A stretch of DNA of 64,000 bases from Clostridium lundense DSM 17049. GTDB lineage: Bacteria; Bacillota; Clostridia; Clostridiales; Clostridiaceae. Positions 56,171-64,000 of the stretch are shown piece by piece. Location: positions 310,001-374,000 of the forward strand of contig NZ_JHVC01000001.1 of the NCBI RefSeq assembly GCF_000619945.1, written 5' to 3'. The notes under the pieces were generated by a model. It did not search any database. It saw only the letters and a program-made list of their open reading frames with translations, and was not told the DNA's origin. The position numbers were made by a program, and so were the translations under genes. How positions within the stretch are numbered: the stretch's first letter is position 1; every line of letters starts with the position of its first letter.

Positions 56171-57691
56171 ATGAATGAGTATGTTCAATTTATTATTGCA
56201 TTGACACCCATTGTTTGGCTTATCGTATCACTTGGAATACTAAAAATTCCTGGGCATAAAGCTTGTCTAACAACATTAATAATTACTTTAATACTAGCTA
56301 TGCTTTTCTGGAAAATGCCAGTAGCAAATGCGTTTACAGCAGCATTAGAAGGTGCAGCTTTAGGTTTATGGCCAATAATGTTAGTAATTATTGCTGCAGT
56401 ATTTACTTATAACTTATCCGTACATACAAAAAGTATGGAAATAATAAAAAAAATGATGATAAACATAACTACAGATAAAAGAATTCTAGTGTTAATACTT
56501 GCATGGGGATTTGGAGGATTTCTTGAAGCTATTGCAGGTTTTGGTACCGCTGTAGCAATTCCAGCAAGTATAATGGCAGCTCTTGGATTTGATCCAATAT
56601 TTGCAGCCATTATATGTTTAATAGCAAATACCACACCTACAGCTTTTGGAGCTATAGGAATACCAGTTACTACTCTTGCAAAAGTAACTGGCATAGATGT
56701 AGCTACCTTAAGTTATGCAGTTGTAATACAACTTTCAATTCTTATAGTTATAGTTCCAATAATTCTTGTAATGCTTACAGGTAAAAGTGTAAAGGCAATA
56801 AAAGGAGTATTAGGTTTAGCTATAATGTCAGGTCTTTCTTTTGCAATACCAGAAGTCTTGGCCGCAAAATATTTAGGAGCAGAACTTCCAGCAATTTTAG
56901 GTAGTATATGTTGTATGTTTACTACTATCTTAATCACAAAAGTTTTCTATAAGGATACAGCTTTAAAGGAGGAAAAGATACCTTTTAAAAAGGGAGTAAT
57001 AGCTTGGATGCCTTTTATACTAGTATTTTTCTTTATACTAATTTCTAGCCCATTGTTTCCAAAAGTAAACGATTTACTTTCTTCAGTAAAAACTTCAGTA
57101 AACATATATAGAGGACCCGAGGGAAAACCATACACATTTTTATGGCTGTCCACTCCTGGTACTTTAATCATAATAGCAACTTTTATTGGAGGGATAATAC
57201 AAGGAGCTAAATTTGGAGAAATATTTGAAGTGTTAATGAAAACCTTTAAACAGATGGGAACTTCATTTATCACTATATTATCTATAGTAGCTTTGGCAAA
57301 AGTTATGGGCTACAGTGGCATGATAAAATCTATAGCTTTAGTGCTAGTTAAGGTTACAGGTAAGTATTATCCGTTCTTTTCACCAATTATAGGTGCATTA
57401 GGTACCTTTGTTACTGGAAGTGATACTTCATCCAATGTTTTATTTGGAGGTCTTCAAGTAGAGGTAGCAAGGAGTTTAAATATGAGTCCTTATTGGTTAG
57501 CAGCAGCAAATACAGGAGGGGCTACTGCTGGAAAAATGATATCTCCTCAAAGTATAGCTGTAGCAACAGCAGCTACAGGACTTATGGGGGCAGAAGGAAA
57601 GATCTTAAATGAAACATTAAAGTTTTGTCTAATTTATGTAATCTTTTTAGGGTTAGTAGCATATTTTGGAGCTCCATTCTTTACAATTTAA
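56171..57691 (+). CDS. lctP: L-lactate permease
   Basis: A 506-residue LctP-family permease with about twelve to fourteen helices. Signatures are FGGFLEAIAGFGTAVAIPAS, CLIANTTPTAFGAIGIPVTT, TFVTGSDTSSNVLFGGLQVE and TGGATAGKMISPQSIAVATA. It takes up lactate with protons. AAGGGGGC precedes the ATG. First structural gene of the operon permease-racemase-etfB-etfA-lactate dehydrogenase, under the FadR-type site. Confidence 0.95.
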   Translation: MNEYVQFIIALTPIVWLIVSLGILKIPGHKACLTTLIITLILAMLFWKMPVANAFTAALEGAALGLWPIMLVIIAAVFTYNLSVHTKSMEIIKKMMINITTDKRILVLILAWGFGGFLEAIAGFGTAVAIPASIMAALGFDPIFAAIICLIANTTPTAFGAIGIPVTTLAKVTGIDVATLSYAVVIQLSILIVIVPIILVMLTGKSVKAIKGVLGLAIMSGLSFAIPEVLAAKYLGAELPAILGSICCMFTTILITKVFYKDTALKEEKIPFKKGVIAWMPFILVFFFILISSPLFPKVNDLLSSVKTSVNIYRGPEGKPYTFLWLSTPGTLIIIATFIGGIIQGAKFGEIFEVLMKTFKQMGTSFITILSIVALAKVMGYSGMIKSIALVLVKVTGKYYPFFSPIIGALGTFVTGSDTSSNVLFGGLQVEVARSLNMSPYWLAAANTGGATAGKMISPQSIAVATAATGLMGAEGKILNETLKFCLIYVIFLGLVAYFGAPFFTI

Positions 57692-57716
57692 AAATATTTG
57701 GGTGAGGTGGTAGAAT

Positions 57717-58991
57717 ATGAAAAGGATTAAGGTACCATATTGGAGAAAAAATATAGAAATAGAAATACCAGATAAAAATTTAGCAGGTGTTTTAGAATCA
57801 CAGGCGAAGGAATATAAAGTGAACAAATGTGAAGAAAAAATAGTAGAAGAAGCTTTGGACAACCCAATAGATAGTCACAAATTAGAGGAATTAGTACAGG
57901 GTAAAAATAATATGGTTATTATAACTAGTGATCATACTAGACCAGTACCAAGCAGAATAACTATGCCAATACTTTTAAGAAGAATTAGAAAAGTTAATCC
58001 AAGCATTGATATAAAAATTCTTATTGCCACTGGCTTTCATAGACCATCAACAAGAGAAGAACTTATAGACAAGTTTGGAGAAGAAATTGTGAAAAATGAG
58101 AATATAGTAATGCATAGATCTCTTGACAAAGACAGTATGGTAAAAGCAGGGACTCTTCCTTCTGGTGGTGAACTATATTTAAATAAATTAGCTATGGAAA
58201 CAGAACTTTTAATTGCAGAAGGCTTTATTGAATCTCATTTTTTCGCAGGCTTTTCAGGAGGAAGAAAGAGTATTTTACCGGGTATTGCAGCAGCAGAAAC
58301 AATAATGGCAAATCACTGTGCTGAATTTATAGGAAGCTCTAATGCTAGAACTGGTAAACTTAAAGACAACCCAATCCATAGAGATATGTTATATGCAGCA
58401 GAAGCAGCCAAGCTTGCTTTTATACTAAATGTGGTATTAGACGAGAAGAAAAAAATAATTTGTGCAGTAGCAGGGCATAGCGAAAATGCTCATAAAAAAG
58501 GCTGCGAATTTGTTTCAAGTTTATGTGAAGTAAAAAAGATAGAATGTGATATTGCAATATCAACTAATGGAGGATATCCATTAGATCAAAATATATATCA
58601 ATCAGTAAAGGGGATGACAGCAGCAGAGGCAACCTGTAAGGAAGATGGAATAATAATAATGGTGGCTGCATGTAATGATGGGCATGGAGGTGAATCTTTT
58701 TATCGTAATGTAGTAGAGGCAAAATCCCCCAAAGAACTGTTAGATAAGATAGGCAAAGTACCTAGAAATAAAACAGTACCAGATCAATGGGAATTCCAAA
58801 TACTATGCAGAATACTTTCAAAACATAAAGTAATTATGGTTACAGATATGTGTGATCCTGAAATTATAAAGAATATGCATATGGATCATGCCTATACTTT
58901 TGAAGAAGCATTAAATAAGGCTTTTAAAATTAAAGGAGATGATGCCAAAGTAGTAGTAATACCAGATGGTGTATCTGTAATAGTTAAATAG
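57717..58991 (+). CDS. larA: Nickel-dependent lactate racemase (LarA family)
   Basis: A 424-residue LarA homologue: SDHTRPVPSRI near the N-terminus, TGFHRPSTREEL, and the catalytic ESHFFAGFSGGRKSILPGIA with the histidine and the lysine that holds the nickel-pincer cofactor. It interconverts D- and L-lactate so that both can feed the dehydrogenase. The cofactor needs LarB, LarC and LarE, none of which is in the window. GAGGTGG precedes the ATG. Some LarA relatives act on other 2-hydroxy acids, but the operon supports lactate. Confidence 0.88.
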   Translation: MKRIKVPYWRKNIEIEIPDKNLAGVLESQAKEYKVNKCEEKIVEEALDNPIDSHKLEELVQGKNNMVIITSDHTRPVPSRITMPILLRRIRKVNPSIDIKILIATGFHRPSTREELIDKFGEEIVKNENIVMHRSLDKDSMVKAGTLPSGGELYLNKLAMETELLIAEGFIESHFFAGFSGGRKSILPGIAAAETIMANHCAEFIGSSNARTGKLKDNPIHRDMLYAAEAAKLAFILNVVLDEKKKIICAVAGHSENAHKKGCEFVSSLCEVKKIECDIAISTNGGYPLDQNIYQSVKGMTAAEATCKEDGIIIMVAACNDGHGGESFYRNVVEAKSPKELLDKIGKVPRNKTVPDQWEFQILCRILSKHKVIMVTDMCDPEIIKNMHMDHAYTFEEALNKAFKIKGDDAKVVVIPDGVSVIVK

Positions 58992-59047
58992 TATAAAAAA
59001 TATTAATTATTCTATAGAAGTTTAAATTATAAAATGGAGGTAATAGA

Positions 59048-59836
59048 ATGAATATATTAGTTTGTATAAAACAGGTTCCAGGAACTTCAAAAGTTGAAGT
59101 AGATGAGGTTACAGGTGTATTAAAAAGAGATGGAGTAGATTCCAAGATGAATCCTTATGACTTATTTGCTTTAGAAACTTCTTTAAAACTTAAAGAAAAA
59201 TTTGGAGGAGAAGTAAAAGTAATAACCATGGGACCTCCTCAAGCTAAGGAAATAATAAAAGAAGCTTATGCTATGGGTGCAGACGAGGGAGCTCTCCTTT
59301 CAGATAGAAGATTTGCAGGAGCAGATGTACTTGCTACTTCTTATACTTTATCTCAAGGAATTAGAAAAATGGGAGATTTTCAGTTAATAATTTGTGGAAA
59401 GCAAACTACAGATGGAGATACTGCTCAGGTAGGCCCAGAAATGGCAGAGTATTTAGATATACCACATATTGCAAATGTATTAAAAATATTAGAAGTTAAA
59501 GAAACTTCAGTTGTGGTGGAAATGGATATGCCTGATGCAATTGAAGTAGCAGAAATACAATTTCCTTGCTTAATAACTGTGGAAAAGGATATTTTCCAAC
59601 CAAGACTTCCATCCTATAAAAGGCAAAAAGCTACAGAAGATAAAGAAATAAAAGTATTTAGTTTAAATGATTTTCAAGATAAGGATGAGTTAAGATATGG
59701 ACTTAATGGTTCACCAACACAGGTAGAAAGAATATTCCCTCCAGCAGTAAATGATCATAAGGAAATCTGGGAAGGTACTGGTGAAGAACTAGGAAATAGA
59801 ATGTTTAATGCTTTAAAGGAAATGAAATTTGTTTAA
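59048..59836 (+). CDS. etfB: Electron transfer flavoprotein beta subunit, lactate-linked
   Basis: A 262-residue EtfB ([55 protein letters not shown]). In the bifurcating Etf-lactate dehydrogenase of Acetobacterium woodii the corresponding LctB carries the bifurcating FAD site, and together the complex drives lactate oxidation by NAD+ using reduced ferredoxin. The same order EtfB-EtfA-dehydrogenase here makes that the likely function. GGAGG precedes the ATG. Confidence 0.93.
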   Translation: MNILVCIKQVPGTSKVEVDEVTGVLKRDGVDSKMNPYDLFALETSLKLKEKFGGEVKVITMGPPQAKEIIKEAYAMGADEGALLSDRRFAGADVLATSYTLSQGIRKMGDFQLIICGKQTTDGDTAQVGPEMAEYLDIPHIANVLKILEVKETSVVVEMDMPDAIEVAEIQFPCLITVEKDIFQPRLPSYKRQKATEDKEIKVFSLNDFQDKDELRYGLNGSPTQVERIFPPAVNDHKEIWEGTGEELGNRMFNALKEMKFV

Positions 59837-59887
59837 AATTAGATATGAGGATTATAGTATTTAAAATAATATTTAGGGGGAAGTAAT

Positions 59888-61084
59888 ATGGGAAAATTAA
59901 TAATAAATGAAGATAAATTAAATAGTGAAGTAATAAAAGAACTTATGGATATCTGTCCTTTTAATGCTCTTGAGGAATGGGAAGGAAAGTTAAACATTAA
60001 TGCTGGTTGTAAAATGTGTAAGCTATGTGTAAAAAAAGGCCCTAAAGGAGTTATGGAATTTATAGAAGATAAGAAGTCCATAAATAAGGATGAATGGAAT
60101 GGTATAGCAGTATATGTAGATCACGTAGAAGGGAAAATCCATCCTGTAACCTATGAACTTATTGGGAAAGGAAGAGAACTAGCATCAAAGATAAATCATT
60201 CAGTATATGCGGTATTTATTGGATATAACATAAAGAATAAGGCTGAAGAGTTATTACATTATGGAGTAGATAAGGTTTTTGTATATGACAATAAACAGTT
60301 AGAAGATTTTAGAATAGAGCCATATACAGCAGCTTTTGAAGATTTTATAAATAAAGCAAAGCCTTCTTCAGTGTTAGTAGGAGCAACTACAGTGGGAAGA
60401 TCTTTGGCACCAAGAACAGCGGCAAGATTTAGGACAGGACTTACAGCAGACTGTACTATTCTAGATATGAAAGAAAATACAGATTTAGTTCAAATAAGAC
60501 CAGCTTTTGGTGGTAATATTATGGCCCAGATTATAAATCCTAATAATAGACCTCAATTTTGTACGGTAAGATATAAAATAATGAACGCACCAGAAAGAAA
60601 TACTGAGTGTAGTGGCAAAATTGTTTTATGTAATATAGAGGAGAATAAATTAAGATCTAATATTAAGGTGCTGAAGGTAACAAAAAAAGAGAAGGAGGAA
60701 AATATATCCGAGGCAGAAGTAATTGTAGTAGCTGGAAGAGGAGTAAAATCAGAAAAAGATATGAAGCTTATAAATGAATTGGCTGAATTATTAGGAGCTC
60801 AAGTAGCTGGTACAAGACCTTTAATAGAAATAGGATGGGTAGATCCTAAGAAACAGATAGGATTAAGTGGAAGAACAGTAAAGCCAAAACTTATTATTAC
60901 TTGTGGAGTATCAGGTTCCGTTCAATTTGTAGCTGGAATGAATAATTCAGATCATATATTTGCTATAAATAAAGATCCTAATGCTTCAATATTTAATGTA
61001 GCCCATTATGGAATAGTAGGAGATATATATGAGGTGCTACCACAGCTTATAGAAAATATTAAAAATAACAATACATTAGTATAA
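59888..61084 (+). CDS. etfA: Electron transfer flavoprotein alpha subunit with N-terminal ferredoxin-like domain
   Basis: A 398-residue EtfA. The first ~60 residues carry four cysteines, C23 and C41, C44, C47 (GCKMCKLC), enough for one [4Fe-4S] cluster; such an extension is found in Etfs of lactate dehydrogenase complexes. The rest is the normal alpha subunit (VGATTVGRSLAPRTAARFRT, GRGVKSEKDMKLINELAELL, QIGLSGRTVKPKLIITCGVS) that binds FAD. GGGGGAAG precedes the ATG. Acts with EtfB and the next gene's product. Confidence 0.93.
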   Translation: MGKLIINEDKLNSEVIKELMDICPFNALEEWEGKLNINAGCKMCKLCVKKGPKGVMEFIEDKKSINKDEWNGIAVYVDHVEGKIHPVTYELIGKGRELASKINHSVYAVFIGYNIKNKAEELLHYGVDKVFVYDNKQLEDFRIEPYTAAFEDFINKAKPSSVLVGATTVGRSLAPRTAARFRTGLTADCTILDMKENTDLVQIRPAFGGNIMAQIINPNNRPQFCTVRYKIMNAPERNTECSGKIVLCNIEENKLRSNIKVLKVTKKEKEENISEAEVIVVAGRGVKSEKDMKLINELAELLGAQVAGTRPLIEIGWVDPKKQIGLSGRTVKPKLIITCGVSGSVQFVAGMNNSDHIFAINKDPNASIFNVAHYGIVGDIYEVLPQLIENIKNNNTLV

Positions 61085-61112
61085 GCTAAAATGAAGGGGG
61101 ATTTGATTTATT

Positions 61113-62522
61113 ATGGAATTATGTAATAACTATAAAAAGATAGATGAAAAAGATATAGAGTTTTTGAAAGCTTTAGTTGGTAAGGAAAGAATATGCATAG
61201 GTAATGAAATTAATGAGGACTTTAGCCATGACGAGCTAGGTGGAGTTAAAAAAATGCCAGATATTCTTATAGAAGTATTATCTACAGAGGAAGTTTCAAA
61301 AATAATGAAATATGCCTATGAAAATAATATACCTGTAGTCCCAAGAGGATCTGGTACAGGACTTGTTGGAGCATCTGTTCCAATATATGGTGGTATAATG
61401 ATTAATTTGTCTAGTATGAATAAAATATTAGAATTAGATGAGGAAAATTTAACTTTAACAGTAGAACCAGGAGTTCTTTTAATGGAAATAGGAAAATTTG
61501 TTGAAGAAAATGACTTATTCTATCCACCGGATCCAGGTGAAAAATCAGCTACCATTGGAGGAAATATAAATACAAATGCAGGTGGAATGAGAGCAGTTAA
61601 ATATGGAGTAACTAGAGATTATGTTAGAGGACTTGAAGTAGTTATGCCTGATGGTACAATTATGAAATTAGGAGGAAAGGTAGTAAAAAACAGCTCAGGC
61701 TATAGTTTAAAAGATTTTATTTGTGGATCAGAGGGAACTTTAGGTATTGTAACCAAGGCCATTTTGAAGTTATTACCATTACCAAAGAAGGTTATAAGCC
61801 TTTTAATACCTTTTGAGGATTTGGACAAAGCTATTGAAACAGTACCTAAAATTATAAAAGCAAAGTCTATACCTACTTCTATAGAATTTATGGAAAGGGA
61901 TGTTATACTTGCATCAGAGGAATTTTTAGGAAAGAAGTTCCCTGACAATTCAGCAGATGCTTATCTTTTACTTACATTTGATGGCAATAGTAAAGAAGAA
62001 ATTGAAAAGAATTATGATAATGTAGCGCAAATTTGTTTGCAAAATGGAGCTATAGATGTACTTATTGCAGATACAGATGAAAGAAAGGAATCTATTTGGT
62101 CAGCAAGAGGAGCTTTTCTTGAAGCTATTAAAGCTTCAACTACAGAAATGGATGAATGTGATGTATGTGTACCAAGAAATAAGATTGCAGAGTTTATTAA
62201 ATATACTTACAAACTTCAGGAAGAATTTAATGTACGCATAAAGAACTTTGGTCACGCTGGAGATGGAAACTTGCACATTTATGTATTAAAGGATAATTTA
62301 TCCGAACAAGATTGGAATAGCAAACTAAAGGTTGTATTTGATTGTATGTATAATAAAGCTAAGGAGTTAAATGGTACTGTTTCAGGAGAACATGGAATTG
62401 GTTTTGCTAAGAGGGAATATTTATTTGATTTAATAGGGGAAGAGCAAAAAGAACTTATGAAGAGAATAAAGTTAGCATTTGATCCTAAGAATATTTTAAA
62501 TCCAGGGAAGGTATGTCAATAG
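61113..62522 (+). CDS. lctD: FAD-linked D-lactate dehydrogenase subunit of the Etf complex
   Basis: A 469-residue GlcD/LctD-type flavoprotein: PCMH FAD-binding domain with [15 protein letters not shown] and [20 protein letters not shown], then the FAD-oxidase C-terminal domain with [13 protein letters not shown] and [13 protein letters not shown]. It oxidises lactate to pyruvate and passes electrons to the EtfAB pair. No membrane helix or cysteine cluster domain is fused, as expected for the soluble clostridial/acetogen complex. AAGGGGG precedes the ATG. Last gene of the operon. Confidence 0.93.
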   Translation: MELCNNYKKIDEKDIEFLKALVGKERICIGNEINEDFSHDELGGVKKMPDILIEVLSTEEVSKIMKYAYENNIPVVPRGSGTGLVGASVPIYGGIMINLSSMNKILELDEENLTLTVEPGVLLMEIGKFVEENDLFYPPDPGEKSATIGGNINTNAGGMRAVKYGVTRDYVRGLEVVMPDGTIMKLGGKVVKNSSGYSLKDFICGSEGTLGIVTKAILKLLPLPKKVISLLIPFEDLDKAIETVPKIIKAKSIPTSIEFMERDVILASEEFLGKKFPDNSADAYLLLTFDGNSKEEIEKNYDNVAQICLQNGAIDVLIADTDERKESIWSARGAFLEAIKASTTEMDECDVCVPRNKIAEFIKYTYKLQEEFNVRIKNFGHAGDGNLHIYVLKDNLSEQDWNSKLKVVFDCMYNKAKELNGTVSGEHGIGFAKREYLFDLIGEEQKELMKRIKLAFDPKNILNPGKVCQ

Positions 62523-62531
62523 AGTCAAAAA

Positions 62532-62572
62532 TAGATGGTTTCATAAATTATTTATGAAACCATCTATTTATT
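62532..62572. terminator. Bidirectional terminator between lctD and gltX
   Basis: A 17-base arm (62532-62548) pairs perfectly with 62550-62566 around a single-base centre. It lies between the convergent stops and is followed by ATTTATTTTATT on the plus strand. Confidence 0.85.
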
Positions 62573-64000
62573 TTATTGAAGTGATTTTAATTTTTCTATA
62601 CCTACTTTTATTCTACCTAAAGTTTCTTCTTTACCTAGTATTTCAGCTATTTCAAAAGCTCCACCAGGTGTAAATTGTTTTCCAGAAACAGCAGTTCTAA
62701 GTGGCCATAAAACTACACCATTTTTTACTCCCATTTCTTTAACTAAATTCATCATGGAATCCTGTATTGAAGTTAAAGTCCATTCTTGTAAACCTTCCAA
62801 TATAGGAAGCGCTTTTTCTAAGCTTTCTAATGAGTTTTGGTAATTTGTTTTCATTTTCTTGTGAATATACATTTCAGCAGAATAGTCAGGTAGTTCCTGA
62901 AGGAAATCTATTTGATCAGGTATTTCACATAATATTTCTGTTCTTGTATGCATAAGCTCATCTAATTTTGCAAAGTCTAGATTCTTTGATATAACTTGCT
63001 TATAGTATGGCAATGCTAATTCATGGAACTTTTCTAATGGAAGCATTCTAATATATTCACCGTTCATCCATTTTAGCTTAGTAACATCAAATATAGCAGG
63101 AGCTTTATTTATGTTTTTGTAATCAAACTTTTCAATAAGATCATTAAGTGAGAATATTTCTTCAGTTGTTCCAGGGTTCCAACCAAGTAATGCTATGTAG
63201 TTCATTATAGCATCTTTTAAATAACCCTTTTCTAGTAAATCTTCAAAGGAAGCATCACCATTTCTCTTACTTAATTTATGTTGAGAATCTTTCATTATTG
63301 GAGGACAATGTATATATTTTGGAATCTCCCAACCGAAAGCTTCATATAATCTATTGTATTTTGGAGATGAGGATAAATATTCACTTCCTCTAACCACATG
63401 AGTAATACCCATAAGATGATCATCTACAACATTAGCAAAATTATATGTTGGGAATCCATCAGATTTTATAAGTATCATATCATCTAATTCTGAATTATCT
63501 ACAGTTATTTTTCCGAATATCTCATCATCAAAAGTTGTTGTACCTGTAGTAGGATTATTTTGTCTTATAACAAAAGGTATTCCAGAAGCTAATTTTTCTT
63601 CTATTTCTTCTTTTGATAAGTTAAGACAATGCTTATCATATTTAAAAGGTCTATTTAAGGCATTGGCATTTTCTCTTAGCATATCTAATCTTTCTTTATC
63701 ACAGAAACAGTAATAAGCTTCGCCTTTTTCTATAAGTTTTTTAGCATAGTCCATATATATATGCATTCTTTCACTTTGAACATAAGGACCAACTGGGCCA
63801 CCTACATCTGGGCCTTCATCATGGTGAAGACCTGTAATTTTTAAAGTATTGTAAATAACATCAAGAGCACCTTCTACTTGTCTTTCTTGATCTGTATCCT
63901 CAATTCTTAATAAAAAATCTCCATTATCATGTTTTGCTATTAGATAAGCATATAATGCAGTTCTCAAGTTACCTACATGCATATAACCTGTTGGACTTGG
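62573..64000 (-). CDS. gltX: Glutamyl-tRNA synthetase (5' end beyond window)
   Basis: A class I synthetase running off the right edge. The frame continues upstream of the internal ATG as [11 protein letters not shown], so the start is outside the window; about 476 residues are seen. The HIGH-type motif is HVGN, KMSKS appears as [11 protein letters not shown], and [20 protein letters not shown] is typical of bacterial GluRS. It charges tRNA-Glu (possibly also tRNA-Gln in an organism that uses the amidotransferase route). It looks intact where visible. Confidence 0.95.
   Translation of the reverse strand, partial: PSPTGYMHVGNLRTALYAYLIAKHDNGDFLLRIEDTDQERQVEGALDVIYNTLKITGLHHDEGPDVGGPVGPYVQSERMHIYMDYAKKLIEKGEAYYCFCDKERLDMLRENANALNRPFKYDKHCLNLSKEEIEEKLASGIPFVIRQNNPTTGTTTFDDEIFGKITVDNSELDDMILIKSDGFPTYNFANVVDDHLMGITHVVRGSEYLSSSPKYNRLYEAFGWEIPKYIHCPPIMKDSQHKLSKRNGDASFEDLLEKGYLKDAIMNYIALLGWNPGTTEEIFSLNDLIEKFDYKNINKAPAIFDVTKLKWMNGEYIRMLPLEKFHELALPYYKQVISKNLDFAKLDELMHTRTEILCEIPDQIDFLQELPDYSAEMYIHKKMKTNYQNSLESLEKALPILEGLQEWTLTSIQDSMMNLVKEMGVKNGVVLWPLRTAVSGKQFTPGGAFEIAEILGKEETLGRIKVGIEKLKSLQ

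Overview
The window looks like a chromosomal segment of a low-GC, anaerobic, spore-forming Firmicute of the Clostridium type. The evidence is very AT-rich DNA, strong GGAGG ribosome binding sites, a spore germination (ger) operon, a Spo0E-type phosphatase, pyruvate formate-lyase, an oxygen-sensitive dehydratase/activase pair, an Etf-linked lactate dehydrogenase operon, and a T-box and a TPP riboswitch. I did not settle on a species. No phage, transposase, CRISPR array, rRNA or tRNA gene is visible.

Layout. 1-3.8 kb (minus): an EamA permease running off the window edge, a fused dehydratase-like/activase protein, and a double-cubane-type 2-hydroxyacyl-CoA dehydratase-family protein. 4-8.5 kb (plus): a divergent cis-prenyltransferase, a 51-residue small protein, a WG-repeat protein, then an unrecognised structured leader RNA with a terminator before a cation symporter and a D-cysteine desulfhydrase-like gene. 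8.6-16.3 kb (minus): a three-gene spore germination receptor operon, a secreted 5'-nucleotidase with LysM repeats, a small kinase-like protein and a CPBP-family protein that has lost its catalytic residues. 16.5-25.3 kb (plus): an amino-acid breakdown island with tyrosine phenol-lyase, a sodium-dependent amino-acid transporter, GntR and PucR regulators, and ornithine decarboxylase with its ornithine/putrescine antiporter. 25.7-28.1 kb: a secreted protein with two tandem phosphatase modules and LysM. 28.1-30.9 kb: a thiamine salvage operon behind a TPP riboswitch and a second terminator hairpin.

31-41 kb: DegV and a TetR regulator with a clear operator between them; a multidrug efflux operon (two membrane-fusion proteins, EmrB-type pump, MarR); a YyaL-type thioredoxin-fold protein; a short inverted-repeat element; lrgAB; an MFS permease. 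41.3-48 kb: T-box-controlled argS, a DEDD-type nuclease, a CBS protein, and pflB-pflA. 48-50.2 kb (minus): feoA-feoB-Cys-rich protein behind a Fur box. 50.5-53.6 kb (minus): a BlaI repressor whose promoter carries two palindromic operators, controlling an M56 protease fused to a complete penicillin-binding transpeptidase domain; then a small Spo0E-like gene. 53.8-62.5 kb (plus): a HAD phosphatase, a second DEDD-type protein, and the lactate operon (FadR-type regulator, lactate permease, lactate racemase, EtfB, EtfA, FAD lactate dehydrogenase) with a TGGTNNNACCA operator. The window ends inside gltX.

Taken together this is an amino-acid and lactate fermenter's accessory-metabolism region with much local regulation. 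The items most worth following up are the dehydratase/activase fusion pair, the unrecognised leader RNA at 5.96-6.16 kb, and the M56-transpeptidase sensor with its operators. Starts were moved to internal codons wherever a good ribosome binding site decided the matter.
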